Shown here piece after piece: positions 8,828 to 16,671 of a stretch of 64,000 bases of DNA. Source of the DNA: GH45 sp046704385 (GTDB taxonomy: Bacteria; Bacteroidota; Bacteroidia; Bacteroidales; SZUA-534); NCBI GenBank assembly GCA_046704385.1, contig JBJKSB010000061.1, positions 108,945-172,944 on the forward strand, read 5' to 3'. The position numbers and the translations under genes were made by a program. Each line of letters begins with the position of its first letter. Within the stretch, counting starts at the first letter, position 1. The notes beneath the pieces are model-generated. The model was not told where the DNA came from, did not search any database, and saw only the letters and a program-made list of their open reading frames with translations.

Positions 8828-9364
8828 CTAATAGCCCTCAATAATAATATCTTGAGGTAAACCGACTCTCATAAAATACCTAGCAAAAGCCTGTGATAAA
8901 TGTTCACGATATGGGGGAAGAAGTCTTTGCCTTGAATCTAGGCTCTTAGCAATTTCTCTTAAACTACCAATTTGAATTCCATAAACATTGCGAAAGTCAA
9001 CAACTATGTAATCTCTTATATTATTATCTTCAGATTTATTTAGAAGGTGATAACCCGGAAGAAAACCTCTCTTTAAATTTTCTATATTTTTTTTTACTGC
9101 TTTCTTGGACTGTTCATTTTCTGGCAAACTTTCAATAAATGTCTTCAAAGAAAAATATGGACAGACAAGAACAATCTGTATCTTATTGTTGGTAAGGTCA
9201 CAGGATTGAGATAAAATTATTGAATCAATAAGCTTAATCTCTATTTCGGGTTCTTCTCCTACAGCGATTCTCGATGGAGGCACAACAATTGGACAATCAG
9301 GAATTATATCGCCCTGTTCAATTTCAGCTGATTGATTAACCTGATTATACCATACAAATTCCAT
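8828..9364 (-). CDS. Unrecognised 178-residue protein, third gene of the AT-rich cassette
   Basis: I do not recognise a named family. The protein opens with a QGDIIPDCPIVVPP segment, has a hydrophobic strand ending in a conserved-looking LSQSCDL motif (about residues 71-77, Cys75), a charged helix (EQSKKAVKKNIENL), and a C-terminal helix REHLSQAFARYFMRVGLP. No signal peptide or membrane helix is visible, so it is probably cytosolic. It begins 6 bases after the previous gene and is almost certainly cotranscribed with it and the TIGR04255 gene. The AT-rich setting suggests lateral acquisition. A role in a defence or stress cassette is speculation. Confidence 0.7.
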   Translation of the reverse strand: MEFVWYNQVNQSAEIEQGDIIPDCPIVVPPSRIAVGEEPEIEIKLIDSIILSQSCDLTNNKIQIVLVCPYFSLKTFIESLPENEQSKKAVKKNIENLKRGFLPGYHLLNKSEDNNIRDYIVVDFRNVYGIQIGSLREIAKSLDSRQRLLPPYREHLSQAFARYFMRVGLPQDIIIEGY

Positions 9365-9370
9365 ATTATC

Positions 9371-9709
9371 TCAATCAATTACTATATATGGTCTATATTT
9401 AGTTACGGTTTTAATTTTACTTTTAAGTTTAATCGTATTACTAAAATCAACAGTTGCTACTAAATCAAATTCACTAAAATCACGTTCTTCCCAAGTTGAG
9501 GTATTTGGTGATTCTAAACCTGCTAAACTTAAATTTGTAGAATAAATATTTTCCTTCTTCCAATTGGAAAAAAGAAAATCTTCTGGAACAATATAATATG
9601 CATTATTTAAACATGTGCTTGACATATTACTCTCAAAATACACTTCATGTTTAATTTGGGTAATTATGCAATTATCAACATCAATTGAAGGAGGAATTAT
9701 CAAGAGCAT
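9371..9709 (-). CDS. Unrecognised 112-residue protein, middle gene of the AT-rich cassette
   Basis: Small cytosolic-looking protein with alternating strand-like segments (LLIIPPSIDVDNCIITQI, LVATVDFSNTIKLKSKIKTV) and no membrane helix or signal peptide. It is rich in Ser, Asn and Thr and belongs to no family I recognise. It starts 6 bases after the TIGR04255-family stop and ends 6 bases before the 178-residue gene, so the three are tightly packed on one strand. Because of this spacing I treat it as a real gene despite its size. Confidence 0.65.
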   Translation of the reverse strand: MLLIIPPSIDVDNCIITQIKHEVYFESNMSSTCLNNAYYIVPEDFLFSNWKKENIYSTNLSLAGLESPNTSTWEERDFSEFDLVATVDFSNTIKLKSKIKTVTKYRPYIVID

Positions 9710-9715
9710 ATTTTT

Positions 9716-10447
9716 CTATTTAAAAGATTCATATAATTTACCAGCAGTTAATGACTTAAACATATTACTACCTAATTCGTGTGCGCTATCTAACCAATAC
9801 TTAAGCTTGTCAGTATTATATTTTTCTTTTTTCCCATAAATCTTTGTTTGTAAGACTAATCCATCCCTTTCATTATTAATCTTCCCATCACGTAAGTTTA
9901 AAGAAACTATATTTTCTTCAACTTTATAGTTGAATGTGAAATTTACATCTTGCATTACAGAATCAGTACCATTCATAAAATTGTCTTTCAAGCTTAATTG
10001 AAGGTTTGAATTAATAAAAAACAAAGGAGTTTCTTTACTTTTGTCATATTCCAAGAAGTCAATATAAGTTAATGCTGGTGACATATCAAGGCCTGAATAT
10101 CTCGGATATATTTCATATAATACATTGAGAACTTCATTTGATTCATTTCTAAATTGTTCCCAGTAATATTTATCATCAATCGTATTAACTGAAATTAATC
10201 CAGGTCCTATCTGAACCAATGGATAGCTTCCTTGTTTTTCTCTAAATCTAAAAACTGGATTACCTTTTACAATTTCCAACGGAACATCCGGAGGTATTAA
10301 ATTTTCTCTATGAGAATACTTAGATTTAAGATTTGTATATAAATCACCGTGCAAATATTGGAAATCTACAATATCATTTTTAGTTGTAATATCCCATTTT
10401 ATTTCGAAAATAACCTCCATTAGTGGAGCATTCGGCAATTTACTCAT
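9716..10447 (-). CDS. TIGR04255-family protein, first gene of the AT-rich cassette
   Basis: Protein of 243 residues. The N-terminus LPNAPLMEVIFEIKW and the central LVQIGPGLISVN...YYWEQF match what I know of TIGR04255, a sporadically distributed family of unknown function. The rest is alternating strands and helices without obvious catalytic residues, and no signal peptide is present. It heads a three-gene minus-strand cassette with 6-base gaps. A TACATTTG box at 10470-10477 lies 23 bases upstream of the ATG. Base composition is much more AT-rich than the flanking mazG: hand counts give 15 G+C in 9901-9960 and 14 in 10321-10380, against 32 in 8161-8220. Patchy family distribution plus composition suggests horizontal transfer. 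Confidence 0.75.
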   Translation of the reverse strand: MSKLPNAPLMEVIFEIKWDITTKNDIVDFQYLHGDLYTNLKSKYSHRENLIPPDVPLEIVKGNPVFRFREKQGSYPLVQIGPGLISVNTIDDKYYWEQFRNESNEVLNVLYEIYPRYSGLDMSPALTYIDFLEYDKSKETPLFFINSNLQLSLKDNFMNGTDSVMQDVNFTFNYKVEENIVSLNLRDGKINNERDGLVLQTKIYGKKEKYNTDKLKYWLDSAHELGSNMFKSLTAGKLYESFK

Positions 10448-10469
10448 AATTCAAATTAAAAATTATATA

Positions 10470-10477
10470 CAAATGTA
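10470..10477 (-). promoter_or_regulatory. Candidate -7 box of the three-gene cassette
   Basis: Minus-strand TACATTTG fits TAnnTTTG exactly and would start transcription near 10463, about 16 bases before the ATG at 10447. A TTTC at 10497-10494 is a poor -33 match. Confidence 0.45.
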
Positions 10478-10624
10478 TTTATTAATTGGAGACGAAACTT
10501 CACTTTAAGGTTTATTTAACACTTAATTTGAAATAGATTTTTATCTTTAACTAATGGTCATGTTATAAATACTTCAAATAAATCCAAATTATTTAAACAA
10601 ACAAGAGCTATACCAAAAACTTTA

Positions 10625-10909
10625 CTATATATTCTCAACTGTCCAGGCAGTAAATGGTGCCTCACCCCAACCTGTGAGTTTCTCCTTAAATTCAATATTA
10701 ATATCCGATTTCCGGAATTTATTTAGGGCTCCTTGAGTATGCCAAATAGTATAAATATGATACTGATATTTTTCATCTAAATCAGCAAAACAATCCGCAT
10801 GATGGCAGTTTTTAAAAGTTCTTACCTCGTTCAAAAATCCGGTTTTAAACTTGTTGAATGCATCAATACTTGTGGGTTTAATCTTAACTTTAACTATCCT
10901 CGTAATCAT
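10625..10909 (-). CDS. Small dimeric alpha/beta-barrel (ABM/YgiN-like) protein
   Basis: Protein of 94 residues resembling the antibiotic biosynthesis monooxygenase fold. A first strand (ITRIVKVKIKPTSIDAF) is followed by helices, a central strand with aromatic residues (YQYHIYTIWHTQGALNKFRK) and a final strand (FTAWTVENI). Such proteins are small oxygenases, isomerases or ligand binders; no specific activity can be read here. Its ATG overlaps the stop of the SAM hydrolase gene by 4 bases (ATGA-type), so the two are translationally coupled. Confidence 0.65.
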   Translation of the reverse strand: MITRIVKVKIKPTSIDAFNKFKTGFLNEVRTFKNCHHADCFADLDEKYQYHIYTIWHTQGALNKFRKSDINIEFKEKLTGWGEAPFTAWTVENI

Positions 10910-11685
10910 TTGAATTTTATTGTTACCGGTGAATTAATTTTAATGTCAATAAGTTCGGCAAAACGTGCATTACGCATGGCAATTTCAAGCAAGCCCAATG
11001 AATTGAAAAGGGCGAGCATCTCTCCCACTTCAACTTCCGAATATGCTTTGCAAAGCCTGTTTACACTGTATGTCTCACTTTTTACCGTTATTACAAAACT
11101 GCTTTTTTTACCAACCTGGTGAAATAGTTCTTCACTTATATTTGTTATAATATTTTGATATGAGTCAATATAAATAACATTTCCCGATATATCATGTTCA
11201 TCAATAACAGGCATAAATTGAACATGCTTGTTCTGAGCCGGCATTTCTGACCCCAGATCTTCTATTTTCCCACCATTATACAGATGAATTGCAGCTTCTG
11301 CAAATACGGTTAATTCAGGGAAAGAACTTATTTTGATAGAGTCATGCTCTTCAATTTTAATGATTTTATCGGGTTTTTCAATAAACATAAGACTGAAAAC
11401 CCCGTTGTCGGTACCTAAAAAATACTGATTTTTAATCTTAATACATATAGGAGGCTGTGATTCAGTGGGGTCACTGTTGATCCCGACAATATGAATCGTT
11501 CCTTCAGGATAAAAGGAAAAGGCATTTCTTAAAACAAACGCAGCCTGTGCATATTTAAAACTTTCAATTTTATTGGTAATCTCTATAACATTTACATCAT
11601 CACACCGGCTATAAAGTAATCCTTTAATCGCACCCGTATAAAAATCGTCGTTATGCCAGTCGGTTGTAAGTGTTATTATGGACAT
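10906..11685 (-). CDS. SAM hydroxide adenosyltransferase (DUF62 family)
   Basis: Protein of 259 residues of the family that cleaves S-adenosylmethionine to adenosine and methionine and is related to SAM-dependent chlorinases and fluorinases. The N-terminal LTTDWHNDDFYTGAIKG corresponds to the family's TDxG...D...KG region. GINSDPTE stands where the DPGVG loop normally lies, and FLGTDNGVFS matches the PDNG motif. The missing Gly-Val in the DPGVG-like loop is a mild deviation. A TACATTTG box lies at 11713-11720. First gene of a two-gene operon with the ABM-like protein. Confidence 0.85.
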   Translation of the reverse strand: MSIITLTTDWHNDDFYTGAIKGLLYSRCDDVNVIEITNKIESFKYAQAAFVLRNAFSFYPEGTIHIVGINSDPTESQPPICIKIKNQYFLGTDNGVFSLMFIEKPDKIIKIEEHDSIKISSFPELTVFAEAAIHLYNGGKIEDLGSEMPAQNKHVQFMPVIDEHDISGNVIYIDSYQNIITNISEELFHQVGKKSSFVITVKSETYSVNRLCKAYSEVEVGEMLALFNSLGLLEIAMRNARFAELIDIKINSPVTIKFK

Positions 11686-11712
11686 AAAGTGAAAAAACTG
11701 CTATATATTAGA

Positions 11713-11720
11713 CAAATGTA
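11713..11720 (-). promoter_or_regulatory. Candidate -7 box of the SAM hydrolase operon
   Basis: Minus-strand TACATTTG, exact match to TAnnTTTG, about 28 bases before the ATG at 11685. No clear -33 TTTG at the usual distance. Confidence 0.4.
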
Positions 11721-11898
11721 ATGGAAATTTATTGAAATATTTATTTCTGATTTTATTCTGTTAAAATTGCCCGATCCGCAGCTAAAGTCTCTCGATCATC
11801 TTTCTAAAACATGTTTTGGTGTACTATAAAACTACTAAATTATAAAGAGATAAATATCTTGTGAAATCTATTTAAATATTAACTATATAACTGAAAGA

Positions 11899-11931
11899 TT
11901 TGAGTAATTAATATTTTTTTTTGTACCTTGT
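11899..11931 (+). promoter_or_regulatory. Candidate promoter of the lipoprotein/secreted-protein pair
   Basis: TTTG at 11899-11902 and TACCTTGT at 11924-11931 with 21 bases between. Initiation near 11938 would rule out the ATG at 11928 and favour the start at 11967. The stretch 11686-11898 otherwise shows nothing I can support. Confidence 0.45.
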
Positions 11932-11966
11932 ACATGCTTGATTATTATTATTTTAAACCAATTTCA

Positions 11967-13601
11967 ATGAAAAAAAAGCTTTTACGATACCGGAATTTTA
12001 AAACCCTGAAAAAGCTTGTTTTTTTATTTGCTGTACTTTTTTTTCAAACATCATGTATATCGTACTACAGAGCCAGAAGCCTTAAGGGGGAAAATCCGGA
12101 AAGAAATGAGAACTTAAATAAATTTAACGAACAAAATTACCAGTTTGTTTTGCATACAGGGGATGCAATGTGGGGCCTTGACGGAGTTAGGTTAAATGAA
12201 ACCTCGATAAATGGTTATATTAAAGACCTTAGCGATAAAAGCGTTTATTATTACAATAAAATAGATGATAAAAAGTCGAGTGCCAGATACTCGGGCTTTG
12301 ATCATTCGTACATCAATCAGATACACATTTATGCAAATAAATTCAAATTAGATGATGGTAAGATTCAGATTGACCAGAATGATATTACGGGGATTAACAT
12401 CTATAATAAAGACTATGGATTGACTATTGTTGCAGGCCTCGGAACTGCGGCTCTTACTACTATTGCTGCCATTTCAGTCAGCATTGCAATTTTATGTAAT
12501 TGCCCGCACGTATACGCTTACGACGGAAATACGTACCACTATAACAACACCTTGTTTACCGGGGCTATATCACCTATAATTGAACGGTCAGATTATAAAA
12601 TTATGCCGGATTATTTTCCCGATTCCCAAAACTATCAACTCATTATAAAAAACGAAGAAAACGAGCAGCAGTATATAAACCAGTTGGAATTGCTGTCGGT
12701 TCAACATGAAAATAATGAGCAAATATATGCCGATCAGGATGGAAATACTTATTCCGTTTCGAATCCGGAAAGTCCGGTTGTAGCTGTAAACGATTTAAAT
12801 AAGTCAATTAAAGAATTAGTATCGTTTAATGATAATGATGCTTTTGAATTTGATGCAATAAGCCCCGAAAACTTTTCTGATGCTTATGCTACATTTGACA
12901 TCGGTGAGGAAAAACACAACGCTAAAATAATTCTAAAAGTTAAAAATGCAGAATGGGGAGCCGTTGTTTATAATAAATTTTCAGAAAAGTTTGGCTGGTA
13001 TCATAAAAGATGGGTGAAAAAAAACCAGAAAAAAACCCGGGCTGAGATGGAGAACAGCATTATGGAACAGGGTATACCTTTACTGGTATCTGTTAAAATT
13101 AACAATGAATGGATTGATATTGAGAAAATTGATCTAATAAGTGACATTGCCTATAATACCATAATAGTTCCGGTTCCGGAAAACCTGATAAAAAATAAAC
13201 AACTCGAAGTAAGATTACGCTGTGCCTACCGGTTTTGGAAACTCGATTACCTTTCGATGGATTTCAGTCCGGCAAAGAACCTCGATATACAATATCTAAA
13301 CCCTATTATGCCAGATGAGCCCGGTGAGAGTGAAACGATACAATGCGATGATACTAAATACCTTGAGCTTTCACAAAATGGAGATTCTGCCTTTATTGCA
13401 TTTCAGGGCATAAATTACGATGCCACTAAAACAAGGACGCTGATTTTACACAGTAAAGGCTATTACGTTCCTGAATCAAAAATAAAAGGCAGGTTTAAAC
13501 TGGCTGAACTAAAAAAATTCCAACAACCAGGAGCACTTTCCCTTTATTCAAAGAACCTTTATGATGAATATTTTAGTAATCTGGTTATCAAGTTTCCGTA
13601 A
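11967..13601 (+). CDS. Large predicted lipoprotein of unknown function
   Basis: Protein of 544 residues from the ATG at 11967. A basic n-region (MKKKLLRYRNFKTLKKL), a hydrophobic core and the lipobox FQTSC indicate an outer-membrane or periplasmic lipoprotein. An internal hydrophobic segment (TIVAGLGTAALTTIAAIS, about residues 153-172) is followed by CNCPHVYAYDGNTYHYNN, a region seen in secreted proteins with cysteine pairs. The remainder is strand-rich with no enzyme motif. An upstream ATG at 11928 lies inside the promoter, so it was rejected. The next gene begins one base after this stop, implying a coupled pair. Function unknown. Confidence 0.75.
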   Translation: MKKKLLRYRNFKTLKKLVFLFAVLFFQTSCISYYRARSLKGENPERNENLNKFNEQNYQFVLHTGDAMWGLDGVRLNETSINGYIKDLSDKSVYYYNKIDDKKSSARYSGFDHSYINQIHIYANKFKLDDGKIQIDQNDITGINIYNKDYGLTIVAGLGTAALTTIAAISVSIAILCNCPHVYAYDGNTYHYNNTLFTGAISPIIERSDYKIMPDYFPDSQNYQLIIKNEENEQQYINQLELLSVQHENNEQIYADQDGNTYSVSNPESPVVAVNDLNKSIKELVSFNDNDAFEFDAISPENFSDAYATFDIGEEKHNAKIILKVKNAEWGAVVYNKFSEKFGWYHKRWVKKNQKKTRAEMENSIMEQGIPLLVSVKINNEWIDIEKIDLISDIAYNTIIVPVPENLIKNKQLEVRLRCAYRFWKLDYLSMDFSPAKNLDIQYLNPIMPDEPGESETIQCDDTKYLELSQNGDSAFIAFQGINYDATKTRTLILHSKGYYVPESKIKGRFKLAELKKFQQPGALSLYSKNLYDEYFSNLVIKFP

Positions 13602-13602
13602 A

Positions 13603-14679
13603 ATGAGGTACTGTTTATTCCTTCTGTTATTGATAACAGTTAAATCAGGTTTTTCACAGGACACCCTGATTTATAAAAACGGGAAAATAGAAAATGTTCA
13701 TGTTCTAATGATTGATGATAACCTCGGATTTATTCTTACCCTCCAAAAGCAAGACACCTTGTGCATTAGTAAAACCGTTTTAAAAGAATATTATATCCAT
13801 TCCGATATTAAACATGATATACCAGATAATTTACCCCGGCTGGCAAAAAAATCGCACGGAGAATTTACAAAAAATTATAGCTTTTTTGAACGCCCTGCAA
13901 AATACACTTATGGAAAGGTTGCCATTTCAACCAATCTTGCCGGATTTTTTGCCCATTCATACAATGGGAACACCAGGTTCTTTTCCAACAACAGAGCTTT
14001 AAGCCTGGAATCTGAATACTTTTTCAGTCATAAATTCTCAATTAAAATGCCTGTTACGTTCGGATTAAACCAACAGTCATTTCCAATTAATGAATCCTCC
14101 TATGACCTCTACTATTATGATCCTTACTCCGGTAATACTACACCCACATTGTACTTTATTTATAATAACCACATCGATTACACCTATAACTCTGATCATG
14201 GACGGGAACTGAAATTTCAAATTGGAATTTATCCCAAATTCTTTCCCTGGGGAGATACAAAAAATGCTTTTTATTTAGCACAGGGTTTTAATATTGGGAT
14301 TGGCGATTACTATACCTTCGATTATCACCACCATTATAACAGGACCTCGTGGGTTGATCAATCCACCGGACAATTAATGCAATCATGGGAGTATATTTCA
14401 GGCACTAAAACTGGTGAGTCAAATCCTTCCATATTTTTTCGCTATGAGTTTTTGACCGGTATAAATTTCAATATCAGCAAATCAGTTTGTTTTGCCATGG
14501 AGACGGGTTTATCTTCAACTATGGGGAATCACGGTAAAGAAAAGGATAATTATTATCTAAAACTCAATAATAACGATTATTATCTTTATGCTTCGCTTGA
14601 TTATGAAAGCCCACAAAAAAAAGTAATCGGTGTTTTCAGGGTATTCCTGGTTATCCGTTGGGACGATGCAAAAAAATAA
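13603..14679 (+). CDS. Secreted, probably outer-membrane, protein of unknown function
   Basis: Protein of 358 residues with a clear signal peptide (MRYCLFLLLLITVKSGFSQ). Residues 20-60 (DTLIYKNGKIENVHVLMIDD) resemble the short SH3-like segments that precede barrel proteins in Bacteroidota. The rest is rich in Tyr, Asn and amphipathic strands and ends in VFLVIRWDDAKK, which fits a small beta-barrel. The ATG at 13603 is one base past the lipoprotein stop and gives a clean signal peptide; the longer frame from 13561 does not. The partner lipoprotein suggests an envelope assembly. Confidence 0.7.
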   Translation: MRYCLFLLLLITVKSGFSQDTLIYKNGKIENVHVLMIDDNLGFILTLQKQDTLCISKTVLKEYYIHSDIKHDIPDNLPRLAKKSHGEFTKNYSFFERPAKYTYGKVAISTNLAGFFAHSYNGNTRFFSNNRALSLESEYFFSHKFSIKMPVTFGLNQQSFPINESSYDLYYYDPYSGNTTPTLYFIYNNHIDYTYNSDHGRELKFQIGIYPKFFPWGDTKNAFYLAQGFNIGIGDYYTFDYHHHYNRTSWVDQSTGQLMQSWEYISGTKTGESNPSIFFRYEFLTGINFNISKSVCFAMETGLSSTMGNHGKEKDNYYLKLNNNDYYLYASLDYESPQKKVIGVFRVFLVIRWDDAKK

Positions 14680-14702
14680 ATTGTTTTTCGAAATAAATTA
14701 TT

Positions 14703-15860
14703 TCAGGAAACCCTGGATTTAAACTTAAAACACCCTTCGGCTTGCATTTTCCTTACATTTTCTTCAGAATTTTCAGCAAGTGCAAATGCAATTTTCTTCC
14801 TGCAAACGGGACATGGGTTTATAAAACCATCGGTATCAATCATAACATTGCCTTTGCCTGCACCGGCACACCCAACATTCCTGTGATTATAATTTGGAAA
14901 TATAACCCGTGGAAAATCACGAAAAGCCTTGTCTTTATTCATCGAATGATAGAATTCATCCAAAAGATCAAAATCCTGCTTTGTTAACCGGACATCTTTC
15001 CCTGCATATTTCCCTACTGCCCTGGGCTCAATTAACCAAATAAACCCCACGCCCAACTTTTTTGTAAACTCGGCATATTTCAACAGGTTTTCTTTTGAAA
15101 TAAATTGCTTCGTGGTACAAATAGCGGTACCAATACCCAACCCGGCCTTTCGGCAGCTTTCAATGGCCGCAGTTGCATATTCCATTGCTTTAGGGTGACC
15201 CCTGAAGGCATTATTTTCTTCTGTTCTGTAATCATCAATACTAATGGAAACACCCGTAAGCCCGGCTTGCTTTAATTGCAGCGCTTTTTCTTCAGTTAGG
15301 TTGTAACCTGAAGTGGTAATCCAAAAATCCGAAGTATATTCGGCATATTTTAATAACTCAATAAGGTCATCAAATCTGGTCATTGGCTCACCTCCGGTTA
15401 GTATGAAAATAGAGGCTCCAAGCTTTTGATATTTTGCCACTATTGCCTTTAAAGTATTCAATTCCAACACTTCCTTTTTGTTAATTTCATCCCACTCAAA
15501 ACAGTGCTCACACTTCATTATGCATTTTTTGGTAATAGCCATAAAAACCAGGCGAACACTTTCTGTTTTTATCTCATTTTTAAGTACAACTTTGGATATC
15601 ATCCATTTAAAATTTTCGTCGAACGATTTAGATGGCCATCCCGGTTGATGCATATCCCAGAAGTACCTGTTATTAAATTTAACAAGCTTACGTATAGATT
15701 GCCTGCTAACCAGCTTCTTTTTCCTCTTTACTATCACAAACAGGGCATTCATAATCTTTATAGGATTTTTTGTTAGTGAAAAAGCCACAAACATTACTCG
15801 TTCCCACATTCTATAAAGAATCCAACGAGCCTTTATACCTGAAATAATTGTTGTACTCAC
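14703..15860 (-). CDS. Radical SAM protein with SPASM-like C-terminus
   Basis: Radical SAM enzyme of about 385 residues. The cluster motif is CIMKCEHC (CxxxCxxC), preceded by RLVFMAITKK, and ILTGGEPM supplies the GGEP SAM-binding loop. A C-terminal Cys cluster (VGCAGAGKGNVMIDTDGF, INPCPVC) suggests an auxiliary iron-sulfur cluster. The N-terminal hydrophobic and basic 50 residues are atypical. The chosen start is the GTG at 15858-15860, 2 bases after the stop of the upstream barrel-like gene; a TTG at 15905 would overlap it by 43 bases. The substrate is unknown; peptide or cofactor modification is possible. Confidence 0.82.
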   Translation of the reverse strand: MSTTIISGIKARWILYRMWERVMFVAFSLTKNPIKIMNALFVIVKRKKKLVSRQSIRKLVKFNNRYFWDMHQPGWPSKSFDENFKWMISKVVLKNEIKTESVRLVFMAITKKCIMKCEHCFEWDEINKKEVLELNTLKAIVAKYQKLGASIFILTGGEPMTRFDDLIELLKYAEYTSDFWITTSGYNLTEEKALQLKQAGLTGVSISIDDYRTEENNAFRGHPKAMEYATAAIESCRKAGLGIGTAICTTKQFISKENLLKYAEFTKKLGVGFIWLIEPRAVGKYAGKDVRLTKQDFDLLDEFYHSMNKDKAFRDFPRVIFPNYNHRNVGCAGAGKGNVMIDTDGFINPCPVCRKKIAFALAENSEENVRKMQAEGCFKFKSRVS

Positions 15861-15862
15861 TA

Positions 15863-16459
15863 TTATAATCTTATCCCGATTGAAAACGAAGGTAACCAAA
15901 GCCAATCATAAATCCTGGGCCCAATATCATCAGGATCGGCCGGATTTTTATAATCCGATTCAATACCAAACTCATACACAATCCGTACACTGGGATTTAA
16001 ATATACCATTTGTTTGTAAATATAAATCTCGTATCCGATTTGTGGAGTAAGAAAAAAATTGGACATATCTGTCATTTCATTGGTAGCCGAATTGGTATGG
16101 GTAAAAGTTTCCCATCCAAAAAATACTCCAATATAAGGATTACTCTCAGTATTTAAAAAATATGGAATCCTGTACCTGATTACTGAGGCAATCTCAAAAG
16201 TTAATCTCAGCTCGTCAGCCTTCACAACATTTTTAAACATTTTTTCGTTGAGACCAACAGGCAGAGTAGATGCCATAGTATACAAGCCGGCATGTAAAGT
16301 TCGGTCATTATTGATACCATAAGTTCCCAAAAGACTCCACCCTTTCGCAATATACGAAGATGGCTCTGCCTCTAATCTAAAAGGCCGGTTGCTTGCCTGG
16401 GAAAAACACAGGGCTGTAAAGGCAATAAAAACAAAACCTGTACATATTATTCTGTTCAT
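15863..16459 (-). CDS. Small outer-membrane barrel-like protein
   Basis: Protein of 198 residues with a signal peptide (MNRIICTGFVFIAFTALCFSQ). The mature part has repeated amphipathic strands (LLGTYGINNDRTLHAGLY, YIGVFFGWETF, LTPQIGYEIYIY) and ends in PSFSIGIRL, typical of a small outer-membrane barrel with a C-terminal aromatic/hydrophobic strand. A TAAATTTG box at 16475-16482 covers the upstream ATG at 16477 and favours the ATG at 16459. It leads a two-gene operon with a radical SAM protein. Function unknown. Confidence 0.7.
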   Translation of the reverse strand: MNRIICTGFVFIAFTALCFSQASNRPFRLEAEPSSYIAKGWSLLGTYGINNDRTLHAGLYTMASTLPVGLNEKMFKNVVKADELRLTFEIASVIRYRIPYFLNTESNPYIGVFFGWETFTHTNSATNEMTDMSNFFLTPQIGYEIYIYKQMVYLNPSVRIVYEFGIESDYKNPADPDDIGPRIYDWLWLPSFSIGIRL

Positions 16460-16474
16460 TTTTAGGGCTTTATA

Positions 16475-16482
16475 CAAATTTA
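16475..16482 (-). promoter_or_regulatory. Candidate -7 box of the barrel/radical SAM operon
   Basis: Minus-strand TAAATTTG, exact TAnnTTTG match, about 16 bases upstream of the ATG at 16459. Confidence 0.4.
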
Positions 16483-16671
16483 ATCAAAATTTAGATACCT
16501 GGCTAAAGTCAATCAAAATATCTATAGTTTGTTCATAAAAATGGATACCTGATTATAACAATAACTGCCTTCACAAAGGCATTAAAATAATCCTGTTGTT
16601 GCTATAATATTATTATTTTTGCTGAGACAATAATGATGTTAATAATGCAATAAAAGACATAGTTAAAACAA

